From: Lignipirellula cremea
GTDB lineage: Bacteria; Planctomycetota; Planctomycetia; Pirellulales; Pirellulaceae
Assembly: GCF_007751035.1 (NCBI RefSeq)
Contig: NZ_CP036433.1
Span: forward strand, 6,615,001 to 6,679,000
Length of the DNA stretch: 64,000 nucleotides
Direction: 5' to 3'
Part shown: one piece after another, positions 1 through 8,466 of the stretch
Layout: the number at the start of each line of letters is the position of its first letter
How positions within the stretch are numbered: position 1 is the first letter of the stretch
The notes under the pieces: generated by a model
The model's database searches: none
The model's input: the letters and a program-made list of their open reading frames with translations, nothing else
What the model was told of the DNA's origin: nothing
Translations under genes and position numbers: made by a program

Positions 1-1765
1 TCATCGCCATGACAGGATGGATTCCCCGGGAACGCTGTGGACGCTCCATTTCCCTGACCAGATGGGGAATGGCCGTGCGGGCTGCTGCCCCGATCGAGCA
101 CAGCGCCTGGAACGCCGCATCCCGCACGTGAGGTTTTCCGTCCTGGAGCAGGGCAATCAGGTCAGGGACCGCGGCCTTCGCTGCCACGCCGAAGATCCCG
201 AGCGTCCTGGCCGACTGGGAACGTATGTTGGGGCTGGGATCCTTGAGCAGTTGGCGTAAACCTTCAATCGTTTGGTCAGCGGGACCGATGTATCGCAGGG
301 CGGCAATCGCCTTGCTTTGATGCTGGCCGTCGCGATCGGGCAGCCGTGCCGCTTCCAGCAGCGCGGGAATCACGCGAGGGTCGGCGGTCCCGACATTCTC
401 CAGAGCCCTCACGGCCACCCAGCGCAAGTCGAGGTCTGGCCCCAGGACGTGCTCGATCAGGCAGCCCACAGTCTGCGCGGTGACAGGTCGCACGCGGCCC
501 AGCGCCGACAAGGCGATCTTTTGAACGACCTTCGCGTGTTTGGCAACGGAGTGACCGTGCGTGGCGGCTTCCAGCAGGAACGGAACAACCAGCGGGTGCG
601 ACGCGCCGTAACCGCCGATGGCCGTGACCAGCGTGCCGGGATACATGCGGGTTTCATTCCAAGCCGCCAGGAGAAGGGGAACGCCTTGTTCGGCCGGGGC
701 GATGCGGGCGATGGCCCGCGCCACGTCGGCGCGGATCCAGGTATCCAGCGAGTCCGTTCTTTCGAGCATCAGTTCCACACGGAGCGCGGGCAAGGCGTCG
801 TTCGCTGCGGGGCCGATCTCCTGGAAAGCCTCGACGGCCAGCCTGCGAAGCACTCGATGTTCGCTCTGGAGACCGGCGATGAGCGGCCCGATGATCGCCT
901 CGACCACCACGGGGTCGCCATGGCGGAGCGCATGGGCGGCTCTCACGGCGACATGCAGCACAGGATCTTGCGTCGCCCTGGCAATCGCGGGAACTGCCTT
1001 GTCAGGAACGCGCCGTCCGATTTTCCGCTGCAGGACCCCGTCGTAACGGCGTGTGACGGGTTCGGCAAGAAAGGTTTCCAGATCCGCCAGCGCCGTCACG
1101 GCCGCAGCACGCACTTGCGGGTCGACGTCCTGCAGACAGATGATCAGAGAATCCGTCGCCAGCATTGCGTCAGAATGGAAAGCCGAAAACGTATAAGTGT
1201 GAATCGCCTGGCATGCGGCCCGACGGATCTCGACTCGCGGATGCGCCAGCCCCGCCGTCAGCAGTTGCAGTGCTTGGCTCGATTCCGGTTCTTTGTCTCC
1301 CAGCAGGAGCAAGGCGGCCTGGCCTGTGGGGCCGGGCTGCAAAGCCAGCCTGGCCAGCGATGCGTGCTGCGGGAAAATCTTTCCCAGGGCGTCGAGCTTT
1401 TTCACCGGCTTGTTGTCGCCTTGGCGGCGGAGCCAGACGGCGAGCTGCGGCGCGGCTGCTTTAGCCGTTTCCCCCATCTGGGCGAGCGCCGTGACCAGGG
1501 CCAGATCCCTCTCTTTGTCGTACGTTTCCTGACGCAGCTGATACGCCAGCAGCGTCGCTACCAGCGGGGACGCTGCATCCGGCTGGCTGAGCTCTTTCGC
1601 GGCCGCAGCTTGCTGGACGGCATCGCCTTCGTACAAGTACTGGACCAGTTCCTCCCAGTCCTTCTCGGCGGCGATCCCGCCGCGCTCGTTTGCCAGGGCA
1701 ATCCCGCCCGCAATCGTCAGCAGGCAGCAACAGAAACTGGCGAATGTTACGGATCGCAAACGCAT
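1..1765 (-). CDS. Secreted HEAT-repeat protein (partial, runs off the left edge)
   Basis: Reading the minus strand from the ATG at 1765 gives an N-terminal signal peptide (MRLRSVTFASFCCCLLTIAG) and then an uninterrupted frame to the window edge, at least 588 residues. The body is made of helical repeats of HEAT type, for example a stretch reading LRYIGPADQTIEGLRQLLK followed by DPSPNIRSQSARTLGIFGVA, each with the DP..R..A..AL pattern. HEAT arrays are protein-binding scaffolds; in planctomycetes such secreted proteins are common and their partners are unknown. A GGGAG ribosome-binding site lies just upstream of the chosen start. The C-terminus lies outside the window, so a C-terminal cytochrome or other domain cannot be excluded. 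The long plus-strand open frame opposite is an antisense shadow. Confidence 0.8.
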   Translation of the reverse strand, partial: MRLRSVTFASFCCCLLTIAGGIALANERGGIAAEKDWEELVQYLYEGDAVQQAAAAKELSQPDAASPLVATLLAYQLRQETYDKERDLALVTALAQMGETAKAAAPQLAVWLRRQGDNKPVKKLDALGKIFPQHASLARLALQPGPTGQAALLLLGDKEPESSQALQLLTAGLAHPRVEIRRAACQAIHTYTFSAFHSDAMLATDSLIICLQDVDPQVRAAAVTALADLETFLAEPVTRRYDGVLQRKIGRRVPDKAVPAIARATQDPVLHVAVRAAHALRHGDPVVVEAIIGPLIAGLQSEHRVLRRLAVEAFQEIGPAANDALPALRVELMLERTDSLDTWIRADVARAIARIAPAEQGVPLLLAAWNETRMYPGTLVTAIGGYGASHPLVVPFLLEAATHGHSVAKHAKVVQKIALSALGRVRPVTAQTVGCLIEHVLGPDLDLRWVAVRALENVGTADPRVIPALLEAARLPDRDGQHQSKAIAALRYIGPADQTIEGLRQLLKDPSPNIRSQSARTLGIFGVAAKAAVPDLIALLQDGKPHVRDAAFQALCSIGAAARTAIPHLVREMERPQRSRGIHPVMAM

Positions 1766-2242
1766 CGCCTCTCCCTTCCAGGCCCCATGAAATGGCGGAA
1801 ACCACCCCACCAGCCTACCGCACCGCGGCCCGGATCGCACGCTCGATTTTGGAGCCTCAAGAGCGGCACGCCGGGCCAGACCGCAAAGAGTTGGCCGGCT
1901 CCGCGAAAGGGCGGCAGGAATTACGCTCCGTCGCTTCTGCAGTATCGATGGGGAAGGAAAGGCTCGCCCGACTTGCGGCGCCGAGCGGACGGACAGCAGC
2001 ATTCGAAAATAGAAAGGCGAACCGCCTCCGCGTTTGGCCGTCTTTCGGCGACCAGAGGCGCTTTCTTCGGCTTAATCGGAGGAAGTCCTCATGACCCTCA
2101 GAAATCCTCCGAAGGTGGCAGGATTATTCTCGTCCGCTACAACCTGGGAAATAGAATACCTGGGGGTGAACACCCCGTGCTGACCACAGCCGAATTCATG
2201 GTTGTTGGTGGGAGCGTCATTTCATAAACAAGGAATCCTTCG
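1766..2242. other. Intergenic stretch
   Basis: About 480 bases between the divergent HEAT-repeat gene and the small secreted protein. I see no convincing gene; it should hold the promoters of both neighbours, but no promoter stands out clearly enough to place. Confidence 0.5.
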
Positions 2243-2593
2243 ATGCGTTCTTCCCTCGTTATCCTGTTTTTACTGTGCGTGTTGAATCCTTGCGTGGCTG
2301 AGGAGCCGGCTTCCGATGCGGCGCAGCGGCCGAATCTCGTTGCGAATGGTTCGCTGTCTTTGACGATTTTTGTGTCGCAAAACGACAGGTCCATCCAGGG
2401 AGCCTTTGTTCAGGTCTTTGACTCCTTTGACAATGTGGTGGCGAGCGGGAAAACGGCAGGCGGTTTTTTCAAGGCGACCAGCTTGCCGTCCGGGACCTAC
2501 GAGGTCGCCGTGACGTACAATAATGTTCGCCGCTTCAAAGAAGCGAGACTGAGTGATCAGAATGTCGATCTGGAATTTACGCTGGACAACTAG
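2243..2593 (+). CDS. Small secreted protein with carboxypeptidase-regulatory-like fold
   Basis: 116 residues: a signal peptide (about residues 1-19, ending CVA-E) followed by one beta-rich domain. The segment LSLTIFVSQNDRSIQGAFV, then TAGGFFKATSLPSGTYEVAVTY, has the pattern of carboxypeptidase regulatory-like or transthyretin-like domains (paired strands with a GxYxVxV edge strand), which usually mediate binding at the cell surface. An AAGGA ribosome-binding site lies 8 nt before the ATG. It is followed by two hairpins. No enzymatic residues are evident; the fold assignment is inference from the strand pattern. Confidence 0.7.
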   Translation: MRSSLVILFLLCVLNPCVAEEPASDAAQRPNLVANGSLSLTIFVSQNDRSIQGAFVQVFDSFDNVVASGKTAGGFFKATSLPSGTYEVAVTYNNVRRFKEARLSDQNVDLEFTLDN

Positions 2594-2648
2594 AATAGGG
2601 ACAGACGAAGTCCCTACGGATTCTCACCTGCCTGGTTGAGGCCGGAAC

Positions 2649-2681
2649 ACGCCGCCTGAAGGGCCAGATGGCAGGCGGCGT
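2649..2681 (+). terminator. Hairpin terminator after the small secreted protein
   Basis: A 10-bp perfect stem, ACGCCGCCTG (2649-2658) with CAGGCGGCGT (2672-2681), followed by GGTTTCGTTT. A smaller hairpin (TAGGGAC/GTCCCTA, near 2595-2613) directly follows the stop codon. The T-run is weak, so termination strength is uncertain. Confidence 0.6.
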
Positions 2682-2820
2682 GGTTTCGTTTGGGGTGCTC
2701 AGAGGTCGCTCCCAAGCGCTGGCGGGCATCAAAGCGCCATCCATAAAAATACAGGCGCCGCTGCCTGGCCCCGTTCTCGGCCCTTGGCCAGAGCGAATGC
2801 GGGATCCCCTGTTCATCGTC

Positions 2821-3903
2821 TTAATCCACGCTCCGGAAGTGCCACCCTTCGGCGATGTCTTCGCCGTTGAGGTTGGTCCACCCTTGAGCGGCGAGAACTC
2901 GCAGACGGTATCGACCCGGCAGCGAGAAGCCATCGCGATCCATGAACGAAAAATGCAGGTGGGGCACGCCGCTTGCGCCGGAATTGCCGATGTTGCCAAG
3001 CACCTGCCCGGCCTCTACCTTGTCGCCGACCTTGACCCGTAATGAGTCCTTTTGCAGGTGATGATACTCGGCGAACACGCCGCCGCCGCAATCGAGTCGA
3101 ATGTGGTTGGAATAGCTTAACGGTCCGGGGCGACCGATCGTATGGTCGTTATGCTTATCGACTGCGGCCGTGATTACCCCGTCACAGACGGCCAGCACCG
3201 GTTGCCTCCAGGCGAAATGATTTTCTTTGGCGTTAGCGCCCGCGTGCAGATGGCCGCCCACCTGGCGAACGATATCAAAAGCGAAGACGGCGCCGTGCTT
3301 CTTTTGATGGTGTCCTGATTCGTCCAGCAAGGCGTGCCACTGACCCTGAACCGGCAGCCGAAACGTATATGGGATCGGTTCCGTCTTCGCCAATTCTTTC
3401 CAGCGCTGCAGATTCTTCTGATAGACCGAATTTTCGTGATGCACGCCACGGGTGTAAAGAAAGTCACGGAGTACGAATTCCGCACAGACCGGTAGCTTTT
3501 TCTTTTCGCACCAAATAAAGAGCCTGGTTTTTTCACGTTCCAGCTCCACGCCATCGGACGATCGGTCCTTGAGCGTCTCGTAAAGCTCCAAAAACTCCGC
3601 ATGCTGAACCTGCCAGGGTATCACCCGCCACAGGAGAAGATGTTGCCGGGACGTCCCATACTGAGGCAGCGCGCATTCGCCTGCAGGCACGCGGCGAGGT
3701 CGAACGCTGGCCAACGCGATGCATAATGGCAGCGCCAAACTTTCTACTTCGCAGGCTTGACACAGGGGTGACTGCTGATTGCGCTCGGCCCAGGTCGCCG
3801 GAGTCGGCGGCGGCTCTTGAGGAATGATCCGACGCCCCAGAATTTGCCCGGAAACCAGACCGGGGCAGAGGAAAATCAGCAACAGCCAAGCGGTTCGGAA
3901 CAT
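2821..3903 (-). CDS. Secreted M23-family (LytM-type) metallopeptidase
   Basis: 361 residues from the ATG at 3903, which begins a signal peptide (MFRTAWLLLIFLCPGLVSG). The C-terminal third is a peptidase M23 domain: the segment KVGDKVEAGQVLGNIGNSG followed by SGVPHLHFSF carries the family's HxH zinc motif (HLH), and an upstream HGAVFAFDI supplies the other His and Asp ligands, with wider spacing than the usual HxGxD. M23 enzymes cut peptide cross-bridges; some secreted ones act on other proteins. Planctomycetes have thin peptidoglycan, so a wall role is only inferred. The first 200 residues are not recognised. An in-frame start 21 codons upstream would place residues before the signal peptide, so I preferred 3903. 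Confidence 0.8.
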   Translation of the reverse strand: MFRTAWLLLIFLCPGLVSGQILGRRIIPQEPPPTPATWAERNQQSPLCQACEVESLALPLCIALASVRPRRVPAGECALPQYGTSRQHLLLWRVIPWQVQHAEFLELYETLKDRSSDGVELEREKTRLFIWCEKKKLPVCAEFVLRDFLYTRGVHHENSVYQKNLQRWKELAKTEPIPYTFRLPVQGQWHALLDESGHHQKKHGAVFAFDIVRQVGGHLHAGANAKENHFAWRQPVLAVCDGVITAAVDKHNDHTIGRPGPLSYSNHIRLDCGGGVFAEYHHLQKDSLRVKVGDKVEAGQVLGNIGNSGASGVPHLHFSFMDRDGFSLPGRYRLRVLAAQGWTNLNGEDIAEGWHFRSVD

Positions 3904-4110
3904 GGTGGGCCCGCCTTGAAGGAGTGAGGGAGCATTCCACTTGCGAATCGACTTCACCATTCGCACCAGTCGCTCAGTCTATGCCATCCACCGAGGGACG
4001 GCAAACGCGATGAAAGACAGGCCGAGCCGCAGCTATAGACCGGACAACGTCCCAGGCGACGGCGAAGCGCAGCAAGAGTAGGCGCCGCCTTGCCCTTTGC
4101 CCAAGGAGCC

Positions 4111-4355
4111 TAGCGCGCTTTGGCCTCGAGGCGTTCGACGTGGGCCTGGGCGAGTTGGATAACACGCTGCAGGGCGGGGAGGTCGGCGGCGTTGAAGGAG
4201 TTGACGTAGTGGCGTTCGCCGGATTCGGTGCGGTAGCTTCATTGCAGCGAGACGCTACGGAATTGGCGGCCGCCCTCGGTCTTGTTGGCGAAGACGGAGG
4301 CGGAGATGTTCCCCAAACGGATTACCGTCTCAGGGCTGTCTTGTCATCGGTTGTC
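4111..4355 (-). pseudogene. Decayed small hypothetical gene
   Basis: On the minus strand a frame reads IRLGNISASVFANKTEGGR, then QFRSVSLQ, a TGA stop at 4240-4238, then SYRTESGERHYVNSFNAADL and a C-terminal helix ending EAKAR and TAG. This pattern (IRLG.I.A..WAN.TE.G.R..., then a DLP.L.. helix) matches a family of small proteins of unknown function found in many copies in planctomycetes. The likely start (MTTDDKTALRR, ATG near 4355) is in another frame, so the gene carries both a start-proximal frameshift and an internal stop. Family membership is from memory of the pattern; function unknown. Confidence 0.55.
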
Positions 4356-4428
4356 ATGCAACAAGGTTAGCGCAGAAGGAAGCACGGCGCAAGTGTTTTT
4401 GCATCGACTTGAAGGAGCCGTCGGATGG

Positions 4429-5493
4429 CTAACCGGCGAAACATTCGCGGCTGGTTTGCATGCCGGCCAGCCAGCGTTTGCCGCGGCGGGCGGCTTCGGC
4501 GGCGAGAGTGGTGGGCGAGCCCGCGGCGCGGTGGAACAGCTTGCGGAAGTTTTGGACGGTGTTCACCCAGAGGTCGGCCGAGATCTGCAACCGCTCCAGG
4601 ATCAGCGCCAGGTCGGAAGGAATACTGCCGCGTTTGCCGCGGCGGATTTGCCGGCCGGTCCAATCGAGCAGTTTCAAGTACGCGGTGAGATCCAGCGAGA
4701 GATACCCGCGATCGGAAGCCCGGCGTGCCGAACGGGTGGTCGAACGTTCGCTTTGTTTGTCCAGCTCGATCGGACTGAGCCAGTCGTCTTGCCGCGGTGC
4801 TTGTTCTGGATTGGGTGTGTCTGAGTGTCGGATTGTGCCAATCTCCACTTTGCTGGCTTCGATCCGCTCATAACCCGACGTATGACGACTCGTCTCCGGC
4901 GTGGCGGCGATGCCGGCTCGCACGGGGTTCAGATCGACGTACACGCTGCACGCCAGCAACGCCGCTTCATCAAGAAGTGGCTGGCATTTGTAGCGGCCCT
5001 CCCAGAAACGGCCGGTGCACTCGTCCTCTTTATTAGCCCGGCGGGCGATCGGCTCGGCCAGCCAGCGCATGAACCAGGAAAGGCTCGACAACCGCTGCCG
5101 CCGTTCGGCGAGCACCTTGGAGTCGCAGAGCAGCATCCCGAGTTCCGCCTCGGTCGGTTCGGCTGGCGAGCCGTCTTGTTCACGGCGCAGCGGAAACAGA
5201 TTCCACCACCGCAGGGCGATGTCGTTGTCGGACCATTCGGCCACCACATCCGGCCGGGTCCGCAGGATGACATGCAAATGGTTGCTCATCACGGCAAAGC
5301 CGAGCACCTCGACGCCAAACTCGCCTGCGAGAAACTCCATCCGCCGCTGAATCCACGCCCGGCGATGGTCAAAATCCTGCCCCGACACAGGATCCTGCCC
5401 ACATAAAAATGCACGTCTGACACAGCGATTCACGCAATGAAACACGCCAACCGACGATTCATCAATCACTTCACGACGCGGAGTACGGGCCAT
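4429..5493 (-). CDS. REP-associated tyrosine transposase (RAYT), copy A
   Basis: 354 residues from the ATG at 5493. The N-terminal Y1_Tnp (IS200-like HUH) domain shows the metal-binding HLH at residues 72-74 inside SNHLHVILRTRP, and the later CSVYVDLNPVRAG segment is the usual RAYT landmark after the catalytic region. HUH transposases cut single-stranded DNA; RAYTs are domesticated relatives that act on REP palindromes. The protein is nearly identical to copy B (7153-8217). Its frame continues upstream into a 5' fragment of another copy, so a fused 473-residue reading is possible, but the own ATG at 5493 matches copy B exactly and is preferred. REP-like inverted repeats sit directly upstream. 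Confidence 0.85.
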   Translation of the reverse strand: MARTPRREVIDESSVGVFHCVNRCVRRAFLCGQDPVSGQDFDHRRAWIQRRMEFLAGEFGVEVLGFAVMSNHLHVILRTRPDVVAEWSDNDIALRWWNLFPLRREQDGSPAEPTEAELGMLLCDSKVLAERRQRLSSLSWFMRWLAEPIARRANKEDECTGRFWEGRYKCQPLLDEAALLACSVYVDLNPVRAGIAATPETSRHTSGYERIEASKVEIGTIRHSDTPNPEQAPRQDDWLSPIELDKQSERSTTRSARRASDRGYLSLDLTAYLKLLDWTGRQIRRGKRGSIPSDLALILERLQISADLWVNTVQNFRKLFHRAAGSPTTLAAEAARRGKRWLAGMQTSRECFAG

Positions 5494-5529
5494 GACGGGG
5501 CGCCTCAGACCTCTATGTGGGGCTAAACT

Positions 5530-5588
5530 GGGGCCACCCAAACTTTGACTCACCAAACCCCGCTGATCGCCAAAGTCTGGTTGGCCCC
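5530..5588. repeat. REP-like inverted repeat between RAYT copies
   Basis: GGGGCCACCCAAACTTTG (5530-5547) and CAAAGTCTGGTTGGCCCC (5571-5588) are inverted copies matching at 16 of 18 positions, with a 23-nt spacer. A third, single copy of the same motif (GGCACCCAAACTTT) lies at about 6930-6943. Palindromes flanking a RAYT gene are the expected REP substrates. Confidence 0.65.
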
Positions 5589-5598
5589 TTTGTCGGTT

Positions 5599-5850
5599 GA
5601 CCACATCTGGCCGGGTCCGCAGGATGACATGCAGATGGTTGCTCATCACGGCAAAGCCGAGCACCTCGACGCCGAACTCGCCGGCCAGAAACTCCATCCG
5701 CCGCTGAATCCACGCCCGCCGATGGTCAAAATCCTGGCCCGACACCGGATCCTGGCCACAAAGGAACGCCCGCCGCACACAGCGATTGACGCAATGGAAC
5801 ACGCCAACCGTAGACTCATCAATCACTTCACGACGCGGAGTACGGGCCAT
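5599..5850 (-). pseudogene. 5' fragment of a third RAYT copy
   Basis: From the ATG at 5850 the first 84 codons repeat the N-terminus of copies A and B almost residue for residue, including the HLH motif and RTRPDVV, and then run into unrelated sequence containing the REP-like repeat. The similarity to copy B continues upstream of the start codon for about 95 nt (a shared block with GGAAAGATTGGAA and ATGGCCCCATT near 5930-5945 and 8300-8313), so the duplication included the 5' flank. The frame stays open into copy A, giving a potential in-frame fusion. Confidence 0.75.
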
Positions 5851-5990
5851 GATGGGACGCCTCAGAACTAAAAGGGAAGGGGATGGAAAGATTGGAATTT
5901 AACGAAATCGCGTCGGGTTGTCATCGATTAATGGATGGCCCCATTCTCTCGCCATTCTCCCGCGATGTCGTACACCCTTTCCCGCGCAGG

Positions 5991-6659
5991 CTACCATACA
6001 TCAATTGAAATATTAGGATGGCTCTGTGAGAATTCAACAATCTCGGTAGGAACATGCCCGGTCTTCATAGCATCGGTGACAACAAGACGCCTAAGGTTCG
6101 AAAGCCGACCTAGTTCTGAGATTGATCCGGGAGTAATTGCCGACGCTGGTAACTCAAGAGACTGAAGTGAATTGCATTCTGCGATCATAACGAGCGCGGT
6201 CTCGTCCAGGTTTGTATAGCCAAGCTGCAACACCTTTAGCCTAATACCGCAGATCCCATTAAGTGAGCGGGCCGATATATTCGTACCGCGTAGACTGAGG
6301 TATTCCAAGGATTTTAGTCCAAGTAAATATTGCGTGTCCTTATCAGAGAAAGAGTTGCTTCGGAGCGTTAGCCCTTGTAGATTTAAAAGATTGCGCAGCG
6401 GGCTGAAGTCGCAACGCACGGGGTCTCCTGCAATCTCAAGCACTTCCAGCTCTTTAAATAGCTCTAACTGCGCTAATTCTAGTAGCTCATCAACAGTTTC
6501 ATCGTAACCGATGGCTGTGACCTTACCGTCATCTAAAATAACCAGAGCTCCTCGATCTTCAAGATCTGCTATTAGAATTAATGGCCTCAACCAGTAAAAT
6601 ATCGTGATCCCCACTACTCCAGCGAATAAGACGGCGCCACCAGCAAATATCCATTTCAC
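5991..6659 (-). CDS. Membrane-anchored leucine-rich-repeat protein
   Basis: 222 residues: an N-terminal membrane anchor (about residues 4-24, FAGGAVLFAGVVGITIFYWL) followed by about six leucine-rich repeats, for example LEVLEIAGDPVRCDFSPL, LQGLTLRSNSFSDKDTQYL and LEYLSLRGTNISARSL. LRR solenoids bind proteins. The codon use is noticeably more AT-rich than the neighbours, which hints at a different origin. It starts 2 nt after the stop of the truncated gene at 6662 on the same strand, so the two were probably translated together. In that arrangement it could be a partner or immunity protein, but this is speculation. Confidence 0.65.
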   Translation of the reverse strand: MKWIFAGGAVLFAGVVGITIFYWLRPLILIADLEDRGALVILDDGKVTAIGYDETVDELLELAQLELFKELEVLEIAGDPVRCDFSPLRNLLNLQGLTLRSNSFSDKDTQYLLGLKSLEYLSLRGTNISARSLNGICGIRLKVLQLGYTNLDETALVMIAECNSLQSLELPASAITPGSISELGRLSNLRRLVVTDAMKTGHVPTEIVEFSQSHPNISIDVW

Positions 6660-6661
6660 CG

Positions 6662-7168
6662 CTATTGATTCCAGTCGATCAAGATTTGATTTGGTCGTTC
6701 ACGCTGGATAATTCCTATGTGATCATTTAGTAGATCCATGTCTTGCTGCGTGAATTGCGATCTAGGGATTTGGCGCACCACCTTAGGAAAGCGAGTCATG
6801 GGTCGGGTGACGGAGTCGACTTGCATTGCTTTCCCCTCGCTATACAGTTGGGCATAAGCCGCTCGATTGAGGGTTCCGTCAAACTTTGGACCGAACTCAT
6901 AAGGTGTGGCAAATGGTGTGGCAAATGGGGGCACCCAAACTTTAGCAAAACTGAGGCGAGCAGGCAAAATAAACCTTTCCCAGGCGCGGCGATTCTCGGG
7001 ATCGAGGGACGCGATCGGCAGGCAAGCTGGCATCGGCAGGCAAGCCGACAGAAAATCGCAGCGATGGCCCGATAGCTGGAGGACATCGCGCGGAAGGCAG
7101 CGTCTCGCTGCAAAGGGCTGGCAATTACGGCGAAAGCGAGAGCAGGCTTGACCTAGGCGCCAAAGCAC
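6662..7168 (-). pseudogene. 3' remnant of an unrecognised gene, 5' end replaced by REP-like DNA
   Basis: The last 80 or so codons (from YEFGPKFDGTLNRAAYAQLY to the stop) look like genuine protein with normal composition. Upstream of about 6907 the frame reads through a tandem 13-nt duplication (CCATTTGCCACAC twice in minus orientation) and a REP-like motif, then into the 3' flank of RAYT copy B, overlapping its stop codon. The N-terminal part is therefore unlikely to be real. The intact C-terminal piece just upstream of the LRR gene is reminiscent of a C-terminal effector domain of a larger protein; I cannot name the family. Confidence 0.4.
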
Positions 7169-8217
7169 TCGCGACTGCTCTGCATCCCCGCCAGCCAGCG
7201 TTTGCCCCGGCGGGCGGCTTCGGCGGCGAGAGTGGCGGGCGCTCCGGCGGCGCGGTGGAAGAGCTTGCGGAAGTTCTGGACCGTGTCCACCCAGAGGTCG
7301 GACGAGATCTGCAGCCGCTCCAGGATCGGCGCCAGATCGGAGGGGATGCTGCCGCGTTTCCCGCGACGGATCTGCCGGCCGGTCCAGTCGAGAAGTTTCA
7401 GGTAGGCCGTGAGATCCAGTGAGAGATAGCCGCGATGGGAAGCCCGGCGTGCGGGAGGGGCGGTTGAGTGTTCGCTCTGCTCGTCCAGTTCGATCGGGCT
7501 GAGCCAGTCGTCCTGCCGCGGTGATTGTTTTGCATTGGGTGTGTCTGAGTGTCGGGTCGTGTCACTCTCGGCTTTGGTCGCTTCGATCCGCTCGTAGCCG
7601 GAGGTGTGACGACTCGTTTCCGGCGTGGCGGCGATGCCGGCTCGCACGGGGTTGAGATCGACGTAGACGCTGCACGCCAGCAAGGCCGCTTCATCAAGAA
7701 GCGGCTGACATTTATAGCGACCTTCCCAGAAACGGCCGGTGCATTCGTCCTCTTTATTGGCCCGGCGGGCGATCGGCTCGGCCAGGCAGCGCATGAACCA
7801 GGAAAGACTCGACAACCGCTGGCGCCGTTCGGCCAGCACTTTGGAGTCGCACAGCAGCATACCGAGCTCCGCTTCGGTCGGTTCGGCCGGCGTGCCGTCT
7901 TGATCGCGGCGCAGCGGAAACAGGTTCCACCAGCGCATCGCGATGTCTTCGTCGGACCACTCGGCCACCACATCGGGCCGGGTGCGCAGGATAACATGCA
8001 GATGGTTGCTCATCACGGCAAAGCCGAGCACCTCGACGCCGAACTCGCCGGCCAGAAACTCCATCCGCCGCTGAATCCACGCCCGCCGATGGTCAAAATC
8101 CTGGCCCGACACCGGATCTTGTCCACAAAGGAACGCCCGCCGGACACAGCGATTGACGCAATGAAACACGCCAACCGTAGACTCATCAATCACCTCACGT
8201 CGCGGAGTACGGGCCAT
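7153..8217 (-). CDS. REP-associated tyrosine transposase (RAYT), copy B
   Basis: 354 residues, the same length and start as copy A and nearly identical to it (differences are concentrated in the linker around residues 245-275). HUH motif HLH at residues 72-74; CSVYVDLNPVRAGIA in the middle; basic C-terminal region (GRQIRRGKRGSIPSDL) likely for DNA binding. Y1-type nucleases make a 5'-phosphotyrosine bond to single-stranded DNA. The 5' flank to about 8313 is shared with the fragment copy at 5599-5945, so this copy or its relative seeded the duplication. Confidence 0.87.
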   Translation of the reverse strand: MARTPRREVIDESTVGVFHCVNRCVRRAFLCGQDPVSGQDFDHRRAWIQRRMEFLAGEFGVEVLGFAVMSNHLHVILRTRPDVVAEWSDEDIAMRWWNLFPLRRDQDGTPAEPTEAELGMLLCDSKVLAERRQRLSSLSWFMRCLAEPIARRANKEDECTGRFWEGRYKCQPLLDEAALLACSVYVDLNPVRAGIAATPETSRHTSGYERIEATKAESDTTRHSDTPNAKQSPRQDDWLSPIELDEQSEHSTAPPARRASHRGYLSLDLTAYLKLLDWTGRQIRRGKRGSIPSDLAPILERLQISSDLWVDTVQNFRKLFHRAAGAPATLAAEAARRGKRWLAGMQSSRECFGA

Positions 8218-8466
8218 GCGGAACGCCTCGGAAATTATTTGGAAGGGAAGTGGAAAGATTGGAACGTAGCGAAATCTCGTCGGGCTGTCAACAATTCATG
8301 GGTGGCCCCATTATCAGGGCAAAGGCGGCGGTCTACGAGAACGGCTGAAACTATTCTTGCTTCCTGGAGGGACCGCCAAGAGGCTTGTGGCGTTCTGTTG
8401 TTCGACTCGTCGATCCAGATTATACGTGATGCCGGTGCGGAGCGAACTGTCGGCGCATTGCAGGAC

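Noticed and set aside
272-2227. 651-codon plus-strand open frame
   Set aside because: It is exactly antisense to the HEAT-repeat gene; the minus frame has a signal peptide, repeats and a ribosome-binding site, the plus frame only arginine-rich composition.
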